Below, piece by piece: positions 60,742 through 64,000 of a stretch of 64,000 nucleotides of DNA. This DNA comes from Mucilaginibacter_A sp964251965. Its GTDB lineage: Bacteria > Bacteroidota > Bacteroidia > Sphingobacteriales > Sphingobacteriaceae. Numbering within the stretch: the first letter of the stretch is position 1; each line of letters starts with the position of its first letter. The notes beneath the pieces were generated by a model. The model did not search any database and was not told the origin of the DNA. It worked only from the letters and a program-made list of their open reading frames with translations. Made by a program: the position numbers and the translations under genes. The stretch covers positions 1-64,000 of the forward strand of contig CAXULQ010000008.1 of the NCBI GenBank assembly GCA_964251965.1, written 5' to 3'.

Positions 60742-62081
60742 TGGGTCCTGATCTTGACATTAGCGGTTTTCATGCCTTTCTAACTGTTTTCTTAGTTTTT
60801 TTAAACGGTTTTTTTGTAGCAGCCGAATTTGCAATTGTTAAGGTCCGGTCTTCTCAAATTGAGGTACAGGCAAAAAGCGGAAGCCAGGTAGCTAAAATTA
60901 CAAAAAGCATCATCCACCACATGGATGAATATCTTGCTGCAACCCAATTAGGGGTTACGCTTGCTTCTCTTGGTCTCGGCTGGGTAGGCGAAGATGTAAT
61001 GACCAAACTTGTATTTAATATTTTTACGTTTTTGCATGTAACTGTAACCGGCAATTTTGCACAAAACTCTGGTCATTTCTTAGCTTTTTTGATCATTACA
61101 ATCATGCATATTGTTTTTGGAGAGTTAGCACCCAAAAACTTTGCTATACAACAACCAGTAAAAACCAGTTTATTTATTGCGTTTCCTTTACGCGTATTTT
61201 ATATCATTTTCAGGCCATTTATTTGGATGTTAAATGGTTTTGCAAATGCTATTTTAAAGCTTATTGGCATTGATACTGTAAATTCTGAAGATACACATCA
61301 TAGCTCCGAAGAGTTACAATATCTGTTAGATAAGGGTAAAGAAAGCGGCGTGTTAGATTCTACAGAGCACGAATTAATTAAAAACGTTTTTGATTTTAAT
61401 GGCCGCGTAGTTAAAAATATAATGGTTCCCAGGACTAAAATATCCGGTGTTGAATTGCGGTGCAGCAAAGAAGAACTGCTTAACTATATTATTAAAGAAG
61501 GCTATTCCAGAATGCCGGTTTATGATGATACCATAGATAAGATTGTTGGTATTGTACAGGCAAAGGACATTTTGCCGCTGCTGGTAAACCAAACAGATTT
61601 TAAATTAAAAGACATTATCCGCAAGCCATATTTTATTCCTGAAACGAAGAAAATTAATGACTTAATGGCCGAACTTCAGTTAAAGCGGATACAAATTGCG
61701 ATTGTTTTGGATGAATTTGGAGGAACTGCCGGAATGGTTACACTGGAAGATATTGTAGAAGAATTGGTTGGCGAAATTCAGGATGAATACGACGAAGAGA
61801 AGCCAATTGTGGAGCGGATCAATTCTACTGAATTTGTGGTAAATGCCCTGGCCAGTATCTACGATGTAAACGAGCAACTGCCGCACGACTTACCGGAAGA
61901 TGGCGATTTTGACACTGTTTCCGGATGGCTGGGCGACATTTTTGGGAAAATACCAGAAGTTGGAGAACAAAAAGAAGCGAACGGTTATAACATTACTGTG
62001 TTAAAAAAATCAGACCAAAACATTGAATCTGTTAAGTTTGAGCTGCTGCTAAACGAGGAAGATTTTTCAGACGGCGATTAA
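60741..62081 (+). CDS. CNNM/CBS-domain transporter (HlyC/CorC-associated)
   Basis: A 446-residue membrane protein: an N-terminal DUF21/CNNM domain of four helices (about 10-190, including EYLAATQLGVTLASLGLGWV and FGELAPKNFAIQQP), a CBS pair (about 205-340, VPRTKISGVE and RMPVYDDTIDKIVGIVQAKD) and a CorC_HlyC C-terminal domain (about 350-440, FEMD-like DGDFDTVSGWLGDIFGKIP). It probably exports Mg2+ or Co2+. Translationally coupled to ppa by a one-base overlap. Confidence 0.94.
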   Translation: MGPDLDISGFHAFLTVFLVFLNGFFVAAEFAIVKVRSSQIEVQAKSGSQVAKITKSIIHHMDEYLAATQLGVTLASLGLGWVGEDVMTKLVFNIFTFLHVTVTGNFAQNSGHFLAFLIITIMHIVFGELAPKNFAIQQPVKTSLFIAFPLRVFYIIFRPFIWMLNGFANAILKLIGIDTVNSEDTHHSSEELQYLLDKGKESGVLDSTEHELIKNVFDFNGRVVKNIMVPRTKISGVELRCSKEELLNYIIKEGYSRMPVYDDTIDKIVGIVQAKDILPLLVNQTDFKLKDIIRKPYFIPETKKINDLMAELQLKRIQIAIVLDEFGGTAGMVTLEDIVEELVGEIQDEYDEEKPIVERINSTEFVVNALASIYDVNEQLPHDLPEDGDFDTVSGWLGDIFGKIPEVGEQKEANGYNITVLKKSDQNIESVKFELLLNEEDFSDGD

Positions 62082-62126
62082 TTTTTCGTTAAGTGCTTAT
62101 TTAAATTTCTATCAGCAAAAATCGTA

Positions 62127-62219
62127 ATGCTTCTTTTATCACCATAAAATCTGTTTTTGTATTTGGGGCGAATATCGAAGCACAGACATTTGATGATTTT
62201 TAAGTGATAAAAGAAGCAT
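62127..62219. repeat. Perfect inverted word pair before rsmE
   Basis: ATGCTTCTTTTATC (62127-62140, followed by ACCATAAAAT) and GATAAAAGAAGCAT (62206-62219) are exact reverse complements 65 bases apart. They span most of the 168-base gap between the CNNM gene and rsmE. Confidence 0.85.
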
Positions 62220-62255
62220 AAAAAATGATTGAACAAACTTTAAACATGCTTGAAG

Positions 62256-62960
62256 ATGTATTTATTTTATGCCCCTGATTTAAATACAGAAGATTGTTTT
62301 TTAAACGAAGAGGAAAGCAAGCATTGTGCTAAAGTTCTTCGTTTACAAAAAGAAGATTTGATTGAAGTAATTGACGGGAAAGGCAACTTTTATCATGCAA
62401 AAATAACCAGTCCTGATCCTAAAAAAACACAATTTCGAATTGAGCAAAGACAACAGGAGTTCGGCAAGAGAAACCATTATCTGCATATAGCTGTTGCACC
62501 AACAAAAAATATCGAACGTTTAGAGTGGTTTGTAGAGAAAGCCACGGAAATTGGTATTGATGAAATTACACCAATTTTGTGCCATCGTTCAGAACGGAAA
62601 ACTGTTAATCATGATCGGTTAAATAAAATTATTACTTCCGCCATGAAGCAGTCTGTAAAAGCGTACCATCCGAAGTTGAACGGACTTTGCACCTTTCCTT
62701 CCTTAATGAAAGTTCAAACAGAAGCCCAAAAATGGATTGCCCATTGTGCTGATGAAGAAAAAGTATCGATAAAAGAAGCATTGCTTCCACAGAAAGAATA
62801 TTTGATATTGATTGGCCCTGAAGGTGATTTTTCTCCGCAGGAAACGGATATGGCTTTACAAAATCAGTTTCGAGCCATAAATTTGGGAAATAGCCGTTTA
62901 AGAACAGAAACGGCTGCACTTGAGGCTTGTTTTGAAGTTAACTTTTTAAACCGCATATGA
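62256..62960 (+). CDS. rsmE: 16S rRNA m3U1498 methyltransferase
   Basis: A 234-residue SPOUT methyltransferase. The N-terminal PUA-like part has YAPDLN...ESKHCAKVLRLQ; the knot has KATEIGIDEITPILCHRSER, ILIGPEGDFSPQE and NLGNSRLRTETAALEA. It methylates U1498 of 16S rRNA with SAM. ATG 62256 is preferred to the TTG two codons earlier. It overlaps the next gene by four bases. A word copy at 62768-62781 encodes IKEA. Confidence 0.96.
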   Translation: MYLFYAPDLNTEDCFLNEEESKHCAKVLRLQKEDLIEVIDGKGNFYHAKITSPDPKKTQFRIEQRQQEFGKRNHYLHIAVAPTKNIERLEWFVEKATEIGIDEITPILCHRSERKTVNHDRLNKIITSAMKQSVKAYHPKLNGLCTFPSLMKVQTEAQKWIAHCADEEKVSIKEALLPQKEYLILIGPEGDFSPQETDMALQNQFRAINLGNSRLRTETAALEACFEVNFLNRI

Positions 62961-63604
62961 AACATCTATTGCTGATTTGCTTTTTCTCTCTGTTTACTTC
63001 TGTTGAACCAACTTACAAAATCGCCAAAATTAAATACAATGGCGGCGGCGATTGGTATGGAGACCGTACGGCTTTAACAAACCTCATTAAGTTTTGTAAC
63101 GACAATTTAAAAACCAACATCAAACCAGAAGAGGATGTGGTAGAAGTTGGGAGCGAAACTTTGTTTAATTATCCGTTTACGTTTTTAACAGGGCACGGCA
63201 ATGTTGTTTTTTCTGATCAGGAAGTTAAAAACCTGCGTAAATATTTAATAGGCGGAGGCTTTTTGCATATTGATGATAATTACGGGTTGAACGAGTTTAT
63301 CCGTCCGCAGATGAAAAAGGTTTTTCCGGAACTGGATTTTGTTGAGCTTCCTGTGAACCATCCGATATTCCACCAAAAATACTCCTTTCCAAACGGCTTA
63401 CCTAAAATACATGAACATGACGGAAAAAGGCCACAAGGCTTTGGGTTAATTTATAAAGGGCGTTTGGTTTGCTTTTACACTTATGAATGCGATTTAGGAA
63501 ACGGTTGGGAAGATCTTGGTACTTACGCCAGTGATAGCCAAGAGAGCCGATTAAAAGCATTGAAAATGGGGGCGAATTTGATACAATATGCTTTAACACA
63601 GTAA
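62957..63604 (+). CDS. DUF4159 protein
   Basis: A 215-residue protein with a signal peptide (LLLICFFSLFTSVEP) and a DUF4159 domain: KIKYNGGGDWYGDRTALTNL, FTFLTGHGNVVFSDQEVKNL and GGGFLHIDDNYGLNEFIRPQ. The fold resembles a GATase-like domain; function unknown. It may be periplasmic. It is coupled to rsmE by a four-base overlap (ATGA), a pairing typical of Bacteroidota. Confidence 0.92.
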   Translation: MKHLLLICFFSLFTSVEPTYKIAKIKYNGGGDWYGDRTALTNLIKFCNDNLKTNIKPEEDVVEVGSETLFNYPFTFLTGHGNVVFSDQEVKNLRKYLIGGGFLHIDDNYGLNEFIRPQMKKVFPELDFVELPVNHPIFHQKYSFPNGLPKIHEHDGKRPQGFGLIYKGRLVCFYTYECDLGNGWEDLGTYASDSQESRLKALKMGANLIQYALTQ

Positions 63605-63670
63605 TTATGTGCAGCAAAAAGAGCATTTCGATAATCTCTTATTTTTGACAAGGGAAGTGCTTTTTATACA

Positions 63671-63684
63671 TATAAAAGAAGCAT
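63671..63684 (+). repeat. Dispersed 14-mer, intergenic
   Basis: TATAAAAGAAGCAT between the DUF4159 gene and the long terminator; TAAAAAC follows. Confidence 0.8.
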
Positions 63685-63692
63685 TAAAAACC

Positions 63693-63745
63693 TATTAAAT
63701 TAAAAAGCCTTCAATCTAAAAGATTGAAGGCTTTTTAATTTAATA
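63693..63745. terminator. Bidirectional terminator, 25-pair perfect stem
   Basis: The arm at 63693-63717 (ending AGCCTTCAATCT) is the exact reverse complement of 63721-63745 (beginning AGATTGAAGGCT), loop AAA. The T-runs on both strands make it bidirectional, between the convergent DUF4159 and gliding genes. Confidence 0.95.
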
Positions 63746-63760
63746 GTATACTATGAGGTT

Positions 63761-64000
63761 TTACAATTGAATCTTTTTAGGGCTTTTTGCTTTTTTAATC
63801 CTGAAATGCTCTTTGTTAGCGGGATTGATTTCTGCGGCACCAATCATACCCATGGCGCAACGGAAACCTACTTCTGCGTTGGTATCTTCTTCATCCATAA
63901 ATCGGCGTGTAGCTGGGTTTAACCAGTAAGCACGGTCATTCCAGGAACCTCCTTTATAAACTTTAGAATGATCGTTTACCAAAGTAGTATTACCATATAA
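63761..64000 (-). CDS. Gliding-motility lipoprotein GldJ/GldK, C-terminal part
   Basis: The last 80 codons of a gene that continues past the window edge. KVYKGGSWNDRAYWLNPATR, then RRFMDEEDTNAEVGFRCAMG is the end of a formylglycine-generating-enzyme-like (SUMF1) domain, found in GldJ and GldK of the type IX secretion/gliding apparatus. The short tail ends in a run of Lys (KKAKSPKKIQL). GldJ or GldK cannot be separated from this part alone. Confidence 0.85.
   Translation of the reverse strand, partial: LYGNTTLVNDHSKVYKGGSWNDRAYWLNPATRRFMDEEDTNAEVGFRCAMGMIGAAEINPANKEHFRIKKAKSPKKIQL

Noticed and set aside
413..63684. Treating all dispersed-word copies as rho-independent terminators
   Set aside because: Many copies are single, lie in the middle of genes, or face either way; only the paired ones can form a stem.

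Overview
The window is chromosomal DNA from a Bacteroidota bacterium, most likely a Sphingobacteriaceae member (Pedobacter or Mucilaginibacter type). The evidence is a 14-gene nuo cluster with separate nuoC and nuoD and a short NuoG, a very long SecA, an ExbB-ExbD-ExbD-TonB operon, DUF4369/TlpA-type thioredoxins, a TonB-plug/MG2 hybrid protein, DUF4159, and a GldJ/GldK-type gliding lipoprotein at the right edge. Promoter-like TAnnTTTG boxes also fit the phylum. No tRNA, rRNA, CRISPR array, phage or intact transposase gene was seen.

Layout. 0.4-14 kb: surface protein, dCTP deaminase (dcd), phosphopantetheinyl transferase, lipB, a redox-dead TlpA-like lipoprotein followed by a second copy of the lipB 3' end, a lipase, asnS, an acetyltransferase and small secreted proteins. 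12.8-22.5 kb: M20 amidohydrolase, SPOR protein, secA, a RelE-type toxin-antitoxin pair, purD, TlpA thioredoxin and an arginase-fold protein lacking metal ligands. 22.7-29.9 kb: esterase, epimerase, thioesterase, a phosphoserine phosphatase fused to a collapsed PGDH plus ACT, and two M28 peptidases. 29.9-35.6 kb: an accessory-looking, repeat-rich zone with SGNH hydrolase, Wzi-like barrel, three related MITE-like elements, a fourth inverted-repeat element and a second RelE pair between direct repeats. 35.6-39.6 kb: acyltransferase, Nudix, EamA transporter and metK with a SAM-II-like riboswitch candidate. 39.9-46.4 kb: eIF1-like factor and the TonB energy-transduction operon with a periplasmic binding protein and a TPR protein. 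46.4-59.4 kb: nuoABCDEFGHIJKLMN. 59.5-64 kb: DedA, inorganic pyrophosphatase, CNNM/CBS transporter, rsmE, DUF4159 and a gliding lipoprotein fragment.

The most unusual signal is a short dispersed repeat. A 12-14 base word of the form TAAAA-(AC or GA)-AG-(T or C)-A, usually with G(G/A) in front and T behind, occurs about 46 times on both strands. It lies in intergenic DNA, at gene ends, as inverted pairs, and in frame inside unrelated genes. Many copies carry the extension TAAAA a few bases from the TTTTA end, giving a small palindrome-like core. This looks like a genome-wide signal word (HIP1-like or uptake-sequence-like) or a tiny palindromic element tolerated inside genes. I know of no described family with this sequence.
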